From Phaeotremella fagi (taxonomy: Eukaryota; Basidiomycota; Tremellomycetes; Tremellales; Phaeotremellaceae): DNA of 64,000 nt. Under the pieces are notes generated by a model. It saw nothing but the letters and a program-made list of their open reading frames with translations. It had not been told where the DNA came from and searched no databases. Positions within the stretch are counted from its first letter, which is position 1. Every line of letters starts with the position of its first letter. Shown piece by piece: positions 1 to 13,090 of the stretch. Location: NCBI GenBank assembly GCA_001599715.1, contig BCHU01000001.1, positions 434,001-498,000 of the forward strand, written 5' to 3'. The position numbers and the translations under genes are program-made.

Positions 1-1627
1 CTGACCGCACTGAATGTCCAAAGACGAGTCATCTTGACAGGAACACCCATTCAAAACGATTTATCAGAATATTTTGCTCTCCTTAATTTCGCTAATCCAG
101 AATATCTTGGTTCAAGATTAGATTTCAAAAAGAATTTTGAAATGAAGATTCTTCGTGGAAGAGACGCTGAAGCTAGTGACAAAGAGAAACAAGAAAGTGA
201 TGCCAAGTTGAAAGAACTTGGTGCATTGGTCAGTAAATTTATCATTAGACGGACGAACGATTTGTTATCCAAGTATTGTAGGTCATATTCATCTTCATAG
301 ACATAACACTAACGCAAACAGTACCTGTCAAATACGAATTTGTCGTCTTCTGCAAACCCTCACCACTCCAAACAGCACTATATAATCTTTTCGTAACCTC
401 AAAAGATGTTCAGAGGTTACTCAGAGGAAAAGATTCTCAACCACTGAAAGCTATCGGCTTACTCAGAAAGTTGTGTAATCATCCCGATTTACTTGATTTG
501 CCGGATGCTCTTCCGGGAAGCGAGAAAGTGCTACCTAGTGATTATGGGAATGGTAACAAGGGGAGGGAGAGGTATTTGGATTGTTCTTATTCTGGAAAAT
601 TCGTGGTTCTTGAACGGTGAGCTTTCAATATGTTTACCGATTTTCAAGCTCATTGTCTGTCTTAGGATGTTGGACCATATTCGTCATCACACAAATGACA
701 AGATCGTTTTGATCAGTAACGCAACTCAAACTCTCGATCTCATGGAAAAACTATGTCGAACTAAGAAGTAAGCGGAAACATTCCTAGACCTCATGTTGAT
801 ACTGGTGTTGACGTTCTCAGATACGGTTGCGTGAGGTTAGACGGGACGATGAGTGTTCCTAAAAGATCAAAAATTGTCGATCGATTCAATGATCCAGAGG
901 GGAAAGAATTCGTTTTCTTGTTGAGTTCAAAAGCTGGTGGTTGTGGTATCAATTTGATTGGTGCCAATCGATTGATCTTGTTTGACCCTGTGAGCTAAAT
1001 ATGGTTTCATCATGCCGATCCAGCTGACTCTAAGGGCTAGGATTGGAACCCTGCTAGTGATCAACAAGCTTTGGCTCGTGTTTGGAGAGATGGTCAGAAG
1101 AAGGAGTGTAGGTTGTTTTTCTTGTTGTCTTGATACTGTACTAATGTGGTGATAGGTTTCGTTTACCGATTCCAAACTACAGGGACGATTGAAGAAAAGA
1201 TTTTCCAAAGACAGTGAGTGCTCGAGTTGCTCGAAGACGATTGAAGCTCACACCATGTTAGATGTCAAAAACAAAATCTTTCCGCGTGCGTGGTTGACGA
1301 AGCTGAGGATACAGCTCGTCATTTCACTCAAGATGATTTACGACAATTGTTCAAATTCCGAACTGATACCGATTGTGATACTCACGATACCTATAAATGT
1401 AAACGTTGTAAGGACGGGAAACAGACTGTGAAAGCTCCAGCTTTGCTTTATGGTGATGCTTCTTCGTGGGTGTCTCTCCAACTTTTGAGATTAATATGCT
1501 GATGTAAAACAATTTTAGATGGAATCATTATCCGAACAATCAACTTGGGTTGATGCATGACGACCTTCTGAGAGCTGAATTGGGTTTACCAGAGGTATCG
1601 TTTGTGTTCCAGTATATATCGCATTAG
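1..1627 (+). CDS. RAD54: RAD54 DNA repair/recombination ATPase, C-terminal part
   Basis: Swi2/Snf2-family translocase that works with Rad51 in homologous recombination in the nucleus. The gene is cut by the window edge; 426 residues remain in eight exons (1-277, 322-616, 666-767, 821-989, 1041-1107, 1156-1213, 1262-1465, 1519-1627), joined length 1281 nt, in frame. Visible motifs are helicase motif III region LTGTPIQND near fragment residue 12, motif V with [12 protein letters not shown] near residue 264, and motif VI with [12 protein letters not shown] near 288. After these comes the Rad54-type C-terminal zinc-binding stretch with C-D-T-H and CKRCKDG, then the terminal [10 protein letters not shown], which is characteristic of Rad54 rather than of other Snf2 proteins. 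The first coding base of the window is in frame 1. Confidence in identity is high; the N-terminal half lies outside. Confidence 0.93.
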
Positions 1628-2018
1628 TTTTGGTATAGGCTTCTGTTCTAGTGGTTCGAAGAGAGTTGTAGTTGATACTTGTAGATTATTAGTATAATAT
1701 AGTCATAGCCTCCTTCAATGGATTGGTCTCCTGTTTTTCGTAGAGGAATGCACAGATAGTAAATGTGAACGCGAACGCAAGTTTGTTCAGCCATTTCCTG
1801 AGGATGTGCGTAGTGCATGAGACTTTTCGAATTGGTTTTGACGTTGTTGTGATAATTCAGTGTCTACTGATTATTACTGTTGGTTATATTGACTGAAGAA
1901 AGATAATTAAAGCAAGAAAGAAGAAGAAGAGTGAAGACAGAAGACGATATCTACAAATCGGTTAGTCACCACCAATTGCTCAGGCACGAATTCCAGTCAA
2001 ATCGAACAAAGAAGAACA
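1628..2018. other. Intergenic, 391 bp
   Basis: RAD54 3' UTR and the promoter of the nucleotidyltransferase gene. A GAAGAAGAAG purine run (about 1914-1930) is the only visible pattern. Confidence 0.45.
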
Positions 2019-5000
2019 ATGACAACAAACATCAATCTTCCTTCTTCTCATTCTCATTCTCATTTTAACTCCAACTATATCCACAAGGTTGATAACCTCC
2101 TAGAGCAAGATCAAGAGATAGGTCAACGTCCACCCCTCTCCATCTCTCCACCAGTGACCAAATCAAAGCTTAACCCCAACGCACTGATCTTCTCACCCTT
2201 CTCATCAAAATCCCCTTCACCCATCGAATTCGATTCTGACACCGATAACACTCAAGAACTAGATATCCACGGAAAACCAGTAGTTGGTGAACTCAGAACT
2301 CCAACTGCAAGTCTCATTTATTACAATAAATTAGATTTCGAACCGTATTTCGATTATTCGGGTGATGACGAAGACGAAGACGAGGACGACGAGGAATTAG
2401 AAATAGATTCTAATTCGAATTATCACGATTCTGAGCATTTCAATTTCGTCACTCCTAAATATAAAGATTATCAATATCGAGATTCTGGGACTCCTCTGAA
2501 TTCTTATACTACTCCTCGAAAAGTTGATTATCCACGTCAAAGGGGTTCTGATTCGAAATCTTTTACGGGAGATAAAGGTTCATCTGGATTTGAGGGATTC
2601 GGATATAAAGGAACTCCATATAAGGATTCACCTTTAGGTAATCGATCTGATCAAAATAGGTTTGACGATAAAGAACGACACTTAGGTATCGAAAATCGAT
2701 CTCCAGACCACGAGCAAGAACAAGATCCAGAACTCGTTTTCACCAGTGAGAAAGAGACACAACAGTTATTTCAATCCAATTATCCAATCTACCCTTTTCC
2801 CGATATCATCAGTGATTTACCTGTTGATCGTAGATATTCAAGGGGAAAAAAGGATATTCCAGCTTTACAACGTTTCGAAGAAGATCTTTTGATTGAGGAA
2901 CCGGAAGTGGTTTTGAAGGATCTTATGGAATTTGAGGATAGTGGTGAGCCATCTGTTTTGGGATGTTTCAGAATTTTCTAATGTTTTCATAGAATTTGAT
3001 ATACTATCTGCACCCGAAGTTGATCTAATAGATTTCGACGAGATGGACAGTAATCCCACGCGTGATTCTACTGGCTACTTGGTCAAGAAAAACCCAGCAC
3101 CCATCGTTGACGATCCACCACTACATTTCACTGGTTTAGCTATTATGCTAGATCCACCACCTATCCAAAGACCTAACACTACCAGTCCTTTGTCCCCACT
3201 TCCAGGTGGATTTCACGACGAATCACCACCAATTTCACCAATTCCATCATCATCGACGTCAATCTCACCACACATTACATCGAGAGTCCCAACCCCATCT
3301 CGTATGCAACTCCCAGAATCACCTTATTCAATCTTAACGAGTACTCCTTCATCACGACAATCAATCCCTAATAATCTGTTGTACACCAACAATGTTTTAC
3401 AGGATACTATCATGAGATCGTGGAAATCAACCGAACCATCTCCCGCGTCTCGTCAATATGTTCAGAATTTTTTGGAAAAGTTGAGTGTCACTTTGAATTC
3501 TGCTCTTGGAGATAGTGTTGGGACTGGAAACAAGAAAGGGAAGAGACGGTTTGAAGTTGATGTTTTTGGGAGCGTTAGTTGGGGTGGGGAGACTGGGGCG
3601 ACGGGGGATTTGGATTTGGTCATTCTGGTAAGTTGAGTTGGGGGATGTATCGCTGATAGACTAGGATAACGAGCAACCTCAAGGATGTAAGTCTAAACTG
3701 TAGTTGATTCAAACTGACATCTATAGATCACCCATCACTCTGGCGGGTCCCTCCAAACCAATCCGCAGCTCCTCGAAGTGCGAAACAATACCGTGCTGTT
3801 CACGATATGAATCCCAATTTACCAAAGATGTACGATATCGTTAAAGTAGCTTCCGCCCTTCATTATAAAGCTGGAATGAGCTCTGTTCAACCTATAACTG
3901 GAGCTAGTGTTCCTATCGCGAAATTCATCGATCCAAGTCCGGGAGGGATGCACTGTGATATCAACGTTAATGATTTAGGTGGATGGTGAGTTGGATCCCA
4001 CTGGGAGCGTGATGATACTGAACAGTATAGGTACAACTCGTCGCTCATTCTTCATTACTGCATGATATCTCCATACCTGGTTCGACCTCTCATCCACACT
4101 TTAAAACTCTGGTTATCATCCCACGACCTAAATGACCCATCGGGTTCAAAAGGCCCAGCGACAATGTCATCTTACTGTTTAACGTTGTTGGTTATAGCTT
4201 ACCTCCAAATCAAAGGGATTCTGCCTAATCTACAAGCCCATGTTCAATGTAATTTACCATCGAAAGCTGATGATGTTAATGAGAAAGATGTTATTTGGGT
4301 CGGTTGGGCTAGAGATCAAGGTGTCAAAGCTCATGTTGGATTCGAAAAATATCCCCCGGAAGGTTGGAAATCGTCAAACGAAAATCTAAAAGTTGCAGAC
4401 GCTGTTCGTGGGTTTTTCGAATATTTCTCTAAATCACCCACAACGTCACAATCAAAAGATAGATTTGATTACGACAATCAAACGATATCAATTCTGAATG
4501 GTGGAACATTGAAGCGAGCTCATGTTTATGGGAGTGAGATCAAGATTGAAGATGAGCTACGGAGGTCGATGAGGAACGAGGGTGTTGATGATGGTTTGAT
4601 TAATAAGACTTTGAATTCTAAGAGGGACGCTTTGAGGGATAAGGAAGATCTTTGGATGGGGAAAGGTGATTCTGGTGTTCAACCTAGAAATTGGGGTGAG
4701 AGACGGTTGGTTGTTCAAGATCCTTTCCTCTGGGCTAAGGTCAGTTGGCAGCATCATCAGGTTAAAAGCAGAACTGATTAATTTCATAGAACTGCGCAGG
4801 AGCTATGCCCAAAAGGGGTTTAGAGAGATGGCAGAATGTAAGTACAGTAACGATCTCAACTCATACCCATAGGCTATCGATTATACGCATAGAATACTTT
4901 CTGGATCAGAAGGTTCGACCATGAGTCTTCAGAATATACTGTTTGATCCGTTCCCGATCACTCCTAGAACTCCACGAGGGAGAGGTGGTGGGTTTGGACG

Positions 5001-5070
5001 AGGTTTCGTTGGTGGTAGAGGTTCACCTAGGGGTTCCAGGGGTAGAGGATCTCCTGCATCATCTAGATAG
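2019..5070 (+). CDS. Cid1/Trf4-type non-canonical poly(A)/terminal nucleotidyltransferase
   Basis: Predicted template-independent RNA nucleotidyltransferase (DNA polymerase beta superfamily) adding A or U to RNA 3' ends. Seven exons (2019-2943, 2993-3627, 3665-3686, 3727-3985, 4031-4739, 4790-4837, 4873-5070) join to 931 codons plus stop. Residues 1-480 are low-complexity, with an acidic run near 125. The catalytic signature VFGSVSWGG followed by GDLDLVIL lies around residues 500-520, giving two of the three metal-binding aspartates; the third is in HCDINVND near 604. A PAP-associated central domain follows (about 625-760). The tail (about 890-931) is an RGG/GRG-rich RNA-binding segment. Poly(A) versus poly(U) specificity cannot be decided from sequence alone: the usual discriminating histidine position was not resolved. 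One exon is only 22 nt. Confidence 0.88.
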
Positions 5071-5281
5071 GTAATTTGTGGACGTTCTTCAGAGTTATTA
5101 GACGTATATTTGAGCTGTAGATTGTTGTAGATTTATGAATTCAGATTTAGCTTTCTATCGGTAACGTAACTGATCTCAAATCTACACGCGATAACCACAA
5201 CCACAACACACCATCACTTTGACAACAACATCCATTCCCACAGCATGACAATAAAAACAATCTAATCCATCTCAACTGACA

Positions 5282-8200
5282 ATGTCGGATCAATACCTGG
5301 GTATAGATACGAATCCAACATTCCCTCCCCAATCAACATCCACGAAACCCTCACCAACTGGTCTAACAACGTTCCCAAACCCGTTCGAAGATGAACCAGA
5401 ACAAGGTATCCTTCCATCTCTCTTCTCCAAAGTTAAATCAACCTTCACATCAGCTTCTGCGACACTCACCAATCCCGCTCCGACACCTTTGAGAACAGCT
5501 AGTAATCCTGTCATCGGGAGTGGGATAGATAGGGTTGCGGGTTTATCTTTAGATGGATTGAATAATTTGAATGGTACAGGTGGCCCTGGTGTTACTGGTG
5601 CGGGTCAAACTGAAGCTCAAGCTATCGTTGAAGCTGTCAAACGTAACACCCAAACCGTTCAATCACGTAGACAATCGTCACAGAATTCAAATGTAGGGAC
5701 TAGCAACGCTTTACCAATCATCACCTCAACTTCGTCCTCATCTTTCGACGTTAGTAAACAAAATTCAGCTAGACCTTCGATGAGTAATACCATCTCGACT
5801 AGCAAATCAATCTCACCACGAAGAGATCGTGAAAGAAGTAAAGGGAATTCTTTGAGACCACCGAGTAGTTTAGGTCAAGCTGGATCAACGACTTCTTCTG
5901 TTGCACCGTCGATCGCTTCGTCGTCTTCACAAAAGGTTGTTCAGACTCAATTACCACAACCTGTCAGAAGGTTACATACAGGGTTACATGGGAATATTCA
6001 TGGACTTGGGGATAGACAATGGAAACCTACAGGTGCTGCGCCTGCTCAAGTTACAATTTCACCAGTTACATCGGTGACAACGACTATTCAAGCAACTACG
6101 AAAATCGATGAACCCATTCCAGCAAAGACACATCACGCTCATTTCGGTTTACAATCGGTGATAGCCAATTCATCGTCTTCTGCATCTACCTCAACTCGTC
6201 AATCAAACGTCAATATCAGAAATTCAAACCAAGCCCCGAATAAAGATTTACGATTCAGAAGGTCGTCTATATCGACTATACCGGATTCACCTTCTTCGGT
6301 ATCGTTGTCGGCGATGATAGCTAATAACGCTGAGTTGTCACAGAATTTCTCGTTCGTCCCTGGCTTCCCTTTAAATCAGGATGATACGAGGTCAGTTAGG
6401 AGTTTAGGGATTGGTAAAAAGGTTGGGAGTGTTAGTAAAATCATTAGGAGAATCAGAGGAGAGGGTTTGAGTAAACATTACTGGATGGCCGATGAACATT
6501 GTAAAGAATGTTATGATTGCAAATCGGTAAGTCTGCCTTCCACATCCCCACTAATCCCGTTAGATATTTACCGCCTGGCGACGTAAACATCATTGTCGTA
6601 TTTGTGGCCAAATCTTTTGCAGTCGTTGTGCGTCCAACATCATCGGTGGTCGTCGTTTTGGTCAAGATGGGATGTTGAGGGTTTGTAATCTGTGTTTAAA
6701 GATTATGGAGGAGTACAGAGATGATGATGACGATGATCGTCGATCGATCACTTCAGTCTCTACGTCCATCCGCCTACCTAGTTCGACAGATCGTCATTTC
6801 TTGGAAAACGGAATCTCACCGGAGATGCCATATGCAAAATCACCTTTTGCGGCTTCGCAACTTTTCACTCGACATCCCAATGAATCACTTACTGCCATTG
6901 ACGAAGGTGAAGTCCCTTTATCATGGAGAGAAGGATATGATGTGGATTCTCATCGACCTTATACACCCAACGAAGATGGGTATGGAAGTTCTGAAGGGGA
7001 GGATGATGGTCATATCTGGGCCGGTCGACCTAATCCCGCACCATTTCGACGACCAGTGGATGAGGAACATGATAAAAACGATAATCAAGATTCAGCTGGA
7101 ACCAACACGAACACCACCAATTCCAACCCATCCCCAGGTCAACCAAGTCCAGGTGGGGAACAATCTCGCAGTTCAGTCAGAACAGGCGAACAGAGTACTC
7201 GAGTCCCCTCGAAAGTTGGCTTCCCTCGTACTGAAACCATGGAGTCCGATGCCGAAAGTCGTGTACCTTTCGGTAAGATCGATTTGAACGCCCCTCTTAT
7301 AGGCTTGAGAACTCGTTTGAGCTCAAGAGCTAGTCAAGGTGGTTTGACTGCTTTGTTGGATTCTGAAAAGAATGAAGGGTTATGGAGAGCTAGATCACAT
7401 TCTTTTGCGTATGTCAAGTAGTCTGACTAAACTGATGATGATTTAGTAAACGACCTGAACTACTCTCTGGAGCTAGCCTCAACCATTTCCACCTTATGCT
7501 TGAACAAGCTATTGCCAGAGCGGGTTTAACTCATCCAAAAGAATGGCATTCGACTCTCAGCAATTTACTCCTGAAGGTGTCTACAAATTTACAGCCCAAT
7601 GTTCGAGCTGGTGATTCTATCGATGTTCGAGCGTATGTCAAGATCAAAAAAGTTCCTGGGGGAAAAATCAGTGATTCCGAATACGTCGACGGTATCGTCA
7701 TCACCAAGAATGTCGCCCATAAAGCTATGCCTAGGCGGTTGGTCAACCCCCGAATCATGGTTGTGACCTTCCCTCTGGATTATCATCGAGTGGAGAATCA
7801 ATTCATGTCGCTTGATCCAATTCTTGCTCAGGAAAAGGATTATCTGCGTTTGTTGACACGCCGGATTATCGATGTTCGACCTCATATTGTACTAGTTGAA
7901 CGATCCGCTTCACGTATCGCTCTGGAATATCTGCTAGAAGCTAATATCGCTGTCGCTCGGAGTGTCAAGATGTCAGCTATTCATCAAGTTGCAAGATGTA
8001 CCCAAGCAGATGTTGTTGCTTCAATGGATAGATTGGCCTTGGAACCTCGTTTAGGTCGATGTGCCGAGTTCAAAATACAATCCTTTGAACATGATTTGAT
8101 CCCTGGTCGAAGAAAAACTTTTATGAGGTTCGAAGGTTGTCATCGAGATTACGGTTGTACGATCATCTTACGTGGTGCAGATTTGGAAACTTTGAAGAGG

Positions 8201-11200
8201 GTAAAAATCGTAACCGATTTCATGTCACTTGTTGTTTATCATTTGAAGATGGAGATTTTCCTTTACAACGACGAACACAATATTCTCCCACCTCATCCTC
8301 CGTTGTCGATCGAATATCAAGAACTTTGTCAGATACTTGATAAATCTGAACCGGTTCAGACGGACTTTTCTGACTCAACGGATTCGGCTACACCCACACC
8401 TCGAGCTGTTGACGATGAAAGGCAAGTCGAACGGATAGAAGCGTTCAGACGGACTAAAGAGATCGCTCAATCATTGAAACCCTACTTGACGACAGCACTG
8501 TCAGCTTCGGCAGCGGTACGGTTCAATCCCCCAGCGCCGCTGGCTCGAATGGCCGAACTCGATCGGAAACTCAACTTCTTGAGACATACTCGTGATGAGG
8601 AAGAAGCTGCTCAGATACTGGAAGAGGAGACAAAGGTTGAAGCAAAGGTTGTCCCCGTCGAGGCTGAAACTGTCGTCTTGACCCCATTGACAGAGATTGG
8701 AGATCCAGTCGAATCCATATCCAGCACTATGAGTACGGCTCCTTCCATCCTACCTTCCAAAGAAATCACCAGAGATCCATACAGGGTACTCCGGAAACCA
8801 GAGGAAATCGCTAAAGAGAGTGCACTCGCTCAAGTCACTCATGAACACGGCGAACAGTTTAAACTTTGGCAATGGTACACCAAAAAGAATTCTTCTCTAC
8901 TTCGACCAGAGGATTTCCAAGGTATAGTCTATCTTTATTCTCTTGGATGTGAAGGGACGGAAAAGCCTTGCGTGGACCCTGTACTTCAACATATCAACTT
9001 CTATCAACCTGGTGATTCGACTGTTGGTCAGTTTCTCGAGGAACTCACTCTTGACGCTGGAAAGAAATGTGTCAAAGCGACTTGTGAACGATTGATGCTT
9101 TTCCATTTCAGACTCTTGGTTCATGGAGATAGAAGATTGCAGATTGCGATTGATCAATTTCCATGTCCATCACCGGGTCATGAAGATAAGATCATCACAT
9201 GGTCATATTGCAGGCTATGCGGAACACCTTCACCAACTACGATAATTCGAGAAGAAACTTGGAAGATGTCTTGGGGAGCTTACTTGGAACATTGTTTCTA
9301 TCCGCCACGTTCACGCGCAGGTTTCTCTTGTCCACACGACGCTTATCGCGATCAAATCAGATATTTCGCTCATAGAAATTTGGCTATCAGGATTCATAAC
9401 GAACAAGTTGATATCTACGAACCTGTCAGACCTTCCATCGCTCTTCAGATCAAGGCTGAAACAAAAGTTTTACTCAAGAATCAAGAGTATGAAAGTGCTT
9501 TACATAAGAATGCGGCTTTCTTCGATTCGGTGTTGTTCAGATTGAGAAGTATCGATTATGAGATTGTTCAACCGGAAAAGGTGGGTAAAATGTGTGTGAT
9601 GCATTGCTGACAGTCCAGGTTTCTTTACTTCGATCGAGTCTTGAATCTATGCTATCTAGAGCTGTAGCTGATCGAGATGAAATGGTTAATCTCCTCAACC
9701 GAACTTATAAACTCACCCCGATGACCGATGTTTTGGCCCTCAACACTGTACTCAGGACTTTGCAGGATAAAGTGGTTCAATGGGAGTGAGTTTTGATTAT
9801 ATCCACAGTACTCACCCCGATAGTCTCGATTTTGCAGAAGTTGAAAAGGCTTTCATGCCGTCTGAGAAGGATCTGAGGCGAAGTACGATAATTTCCATTT
9901 CACATACTGATACTTTCTAGTGACCGCCACACATCTTAAGCGACTGTTTGCGAATCAAGACGTGTTCAACTCACTAGACCGTAACGTCGCAGGTTTGACC
10001 GTCTCAGAAGCATCCGAAGCTGAAGAGAAGGAATCCAAATTCGACCTTGACGAAACCGCCGAATCAACTGCACCTCCTACTCCAACGGTATCAACTCCGG
10101 ACACTGAACTTGCAACTCATCCCCATTTGACCATTGTCACTGAAAGTAGTGATCACACCACACCAGTAGCTGATTTACCAAGCTCCCCTCTGTCGTATCC
10201 ACCCTCTCCTGACGGTGATAGTGATTCCACAATCTCTGCTCCGACTACGTCTCGACGAGATAACCTGGCGGATAGGGCTGCGCCCGAGTCCAGTGGTATG
10301 GACAGCGATGTCCACGGGTTCATCTCGAGATTACCACGTAGATCAAAACCTGCTCCAAGGTATGTCTTTGATACAATAACAACTGACCTGTAGTATCGCG
10401 GACCTTGTTAAGCGCTTTCAAGATTCCATGAGCGTTGGGGCTTTCACCCCGATTGAAGAAGTTACCCCGGAAAGACCTCGATCATCAGCCTCATTACGAA
10501 GAAGTCTTCGAGTGGAAAGGGACGCTTCTGATAGTGATCACAATCACCAAGTTCGACCTCGATTACGCAGAGGTCGCACGGAACAATTACCTAGTCGTCA
10601 TCGAGATTCAGAACGCCCCGGTTTAATATCAGATGGGGATAGAAGTTACGCAGCGAACGCTTCCAGGATTCCATCGATCCAAGAAAGAAGAGGTGGTCTG
10701 CATGACGTAAGAGCTAATCGTATGCGAGGGTCAGCCTCGGTGGGGTCACCTAGCTCTGGACGAACATCTCCAGAGAATCATACCCGAGTTGGTCCATCTC
10801 TTACAATGAGTAGACCTCCTACTTCGGAAGGTAAACCACGAGTTGGAGGTAAAGGCAAAATGCCTCGAAGATCCGAGACACCGTCAGGAAGGAATTCACC
10901 TGCTCTAACAAGAACCGGTCCAAGACGATCAACAGCTGGTGTAAATGGAAGTAGAGTTTCGTCGATCGCTCGTCATTTCGACAGACTCACTCGAGAAGCT
11001 GAAAGGGACCGTGCAAAGAGACTCTCCCTGGCTCGTGGTAAAAGAGCTCGACCTGTCGGCATCACCAAAGCCAAAGTTGAAGTTTTCGACAACCTTCGCG
11101 ACGCCTTTAGAGATGAATTTGATACGGATTCATCGGAAGCTGATAACGAAGAGGATAACGAGATTAGCGCGGATAGCGATGATTCTAGAAAGGTTACAAG

Positions 11201-12944
11201 AAGGAAATCATCTTCACCAACCAAACCCAGAGTTGCGACTCAGCCTATGCCAGTTGCCAGTTCCTCAACATCAATCGCTACAGATGATCTACCCATTTCA
11301 GCTTCGGTTTCTTCAGTCATCGCAGCGTCGATATTGAGTGATGCTAACACCGACGTATCGTTCACTGACAGATTACAAATCCAATTACCCCCTTTCGACA
11401 CCAGTGCACCTTTACCAAAGATCGTTCCACCCCAAATCGCAAACGAAACGAATGAAGAACCCAAAAACCAAATTTCTCAAATATCGCAAATGTCTGAAAG
11501 TGAGATGAGCTCTGGTGGGGAGAGATCATCGATTCTCAAAACTTTGTCTGGGTTGTGGGCTTTTAGATCAGGCGAATTTTCACCTTTGGAGTATCCTCTG
11601 TAAGCGTAACGAAGGAGTTGTACTGACTTTCAGATCGGCGTCTGAACATCTCTTTACCGATTCTCAGGTCATTATAAGAGAAAATGAACCCACAAGTATT
11701 GTCGCTTTCACACTTAGCTCCAAGACCTATCGAGACAAGATGCGCAACGTTGCCTTCCAAAATCGATCTGGTCAAAAAGTCGAAACCTTCATGCCGAATG
11801 ATATAGCTCACAGTGGGGATCGGGTCTCCACCTGGGATATAGTTTCACTCGAAGACACAGTCGATGCTGATGACCCGATGAGCAGAGAAGGTGGTACACA
11901 TCTAAAGTACGATTTCGAATCAGGAGCATCGACCATCTTTTGTCGAATCTTCTTTGCAGAACAATTCGCTGCACTACGATCAGCATGTCAATGTGAAGAC
12001 AGTTTCGTTGAATCACTCGCTCGATGCGTTCAATTCGATGCGGCAGGTGGTAAATCCGGATCAGCATTCCTAAAAACGAAAGACGATCGATTCATAGCGA
12101 AAGAAATCTCAAGACTCGAAATGGACGCTTTAACAAAATTCGCACCAGCATATTTCGAATATACCAGAAGGGGTTTCAGTGGTCAACGACCGTCAGTTTT
12201 AGCCAAGATTTATGGTTTCTTCAAGATCGGTTACAGAAACGCTATCACTGGGAGGGCTATGAGAATGAATGTGCTGGTGATGGAGAATTTATTCTACGAG
12301 CGGAGGTTCTCCAAGATTTATGATTTAAAGGGGAATACTAGGAATCGATTGATCCAACCTACAGGAAGAATGAATGAGGTTTTGTTGGATGAGAATTTGA
12401 TGGAGCGTGAGTTGATGAGACGATTGAGCTTACCATCAGTTGCATACAAGCACCCGTTGTATTTACGAGAACATGCGAAGCGTATCTTGCGTACGGCGTT
12501 GTTCAACGACAGTGAGTTCACTCCACTGGGCCATTTTTGACCCATAGCCTTGTTCCTATCAAATTTGAACGTCATGGATTATTCTCTCGTCGTCGGTGTT
12601 GATTCCGAAAAGCAAGAACTTGTGGTGGGAATAGTTGATTACATTCGGACATTCACTTGGTGAGGCTTCCGCTTGAATATAGCTGACTCAACTCTTAGGG
12701 ACAAGAAACTCGAATCTTGGGTTAAAGATTCTACATTCCTCGGAGGCGCAGGAAAGGGTGAACCCACTATCGTCACGCCAAAACAATGTATGTCTTCTGA
12801 GTAGGAGCTTTGCTGACTTTAGATAAAACACGGTTCAGAAGCTCGATGGAGAAACTGTATTTCCCATCTGTACCAGATCGTTGGAGTAAAATCGGAATTG
12901 AAGAAGTTCAACAGGAAGAAGAAAACGCTACAACAACCGCATGA
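5282..12944 (+). CDS. FAB1: 1-phosphatidylinositol-3-phosphate 5-kinase (Fab1/PIKfyve)
   Basis: Makes PI(3,5)P2 from PI3P on endosomal/vacuolar membranes and controls vacuole size and trafficking. Eleven exons join to exactly 2431 codons plus stop, close to the usual 2200-2500 residues. Domain order fits the family. A FYVE zinc finger lies near residues 400-465, with the PI3P-binding [10 protein letters not shown] and paired cysteines. A TCP-1/Cpn60-like domain around 720-1010 carries [14 protein letters not shown] core sequence ([17 protein letters not shown]). A cysteine-rich CHK region follows, then a C-terminal PIPK kinase domain (about 2110-2431) with [26 protein letters not shown] and MDYSLVVG. 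Long disordered serine-rich segments sit before FYVE and between the CHK and kinase parts. The start ATG follows a C/A-rich leader. Its 3' end faces CCH1, with only about 150 bp between stop codons. Confidence 0.95.
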
Positions 12945-13090
12945 ACGAGGACGATCTGAGATCGCGTTGTACAAGTACAAGTACAGATTCATCTTGTTGT
13001 TTAATTATTTGTCTATAGATGTATGTGATATTACAACCCGATCAACAAAAGCAACGGTCTCTAAAAGTTCATTAATGTGATATAATGGCG

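Noticed and set aside
927..1208. Minus-strand open frame over RAD54
   Set aside because: It lies across spliced RAD54 exons, has no domain signal, and reads through conserved helicase motifs on the other strand.
5290..5514. Minus-strand frame opposite the FAB1 start
   Set aside because: Shadow of low-complexity FAB1 coding sequence; it has no leader and no family feature.
6721..7287. 188-codon plus-strand frame inside FAB1 exon 2
   Set aside because: It is in another frame of a supported exon; the FAB1 model needs the other frame, and the total length is divisible by three.
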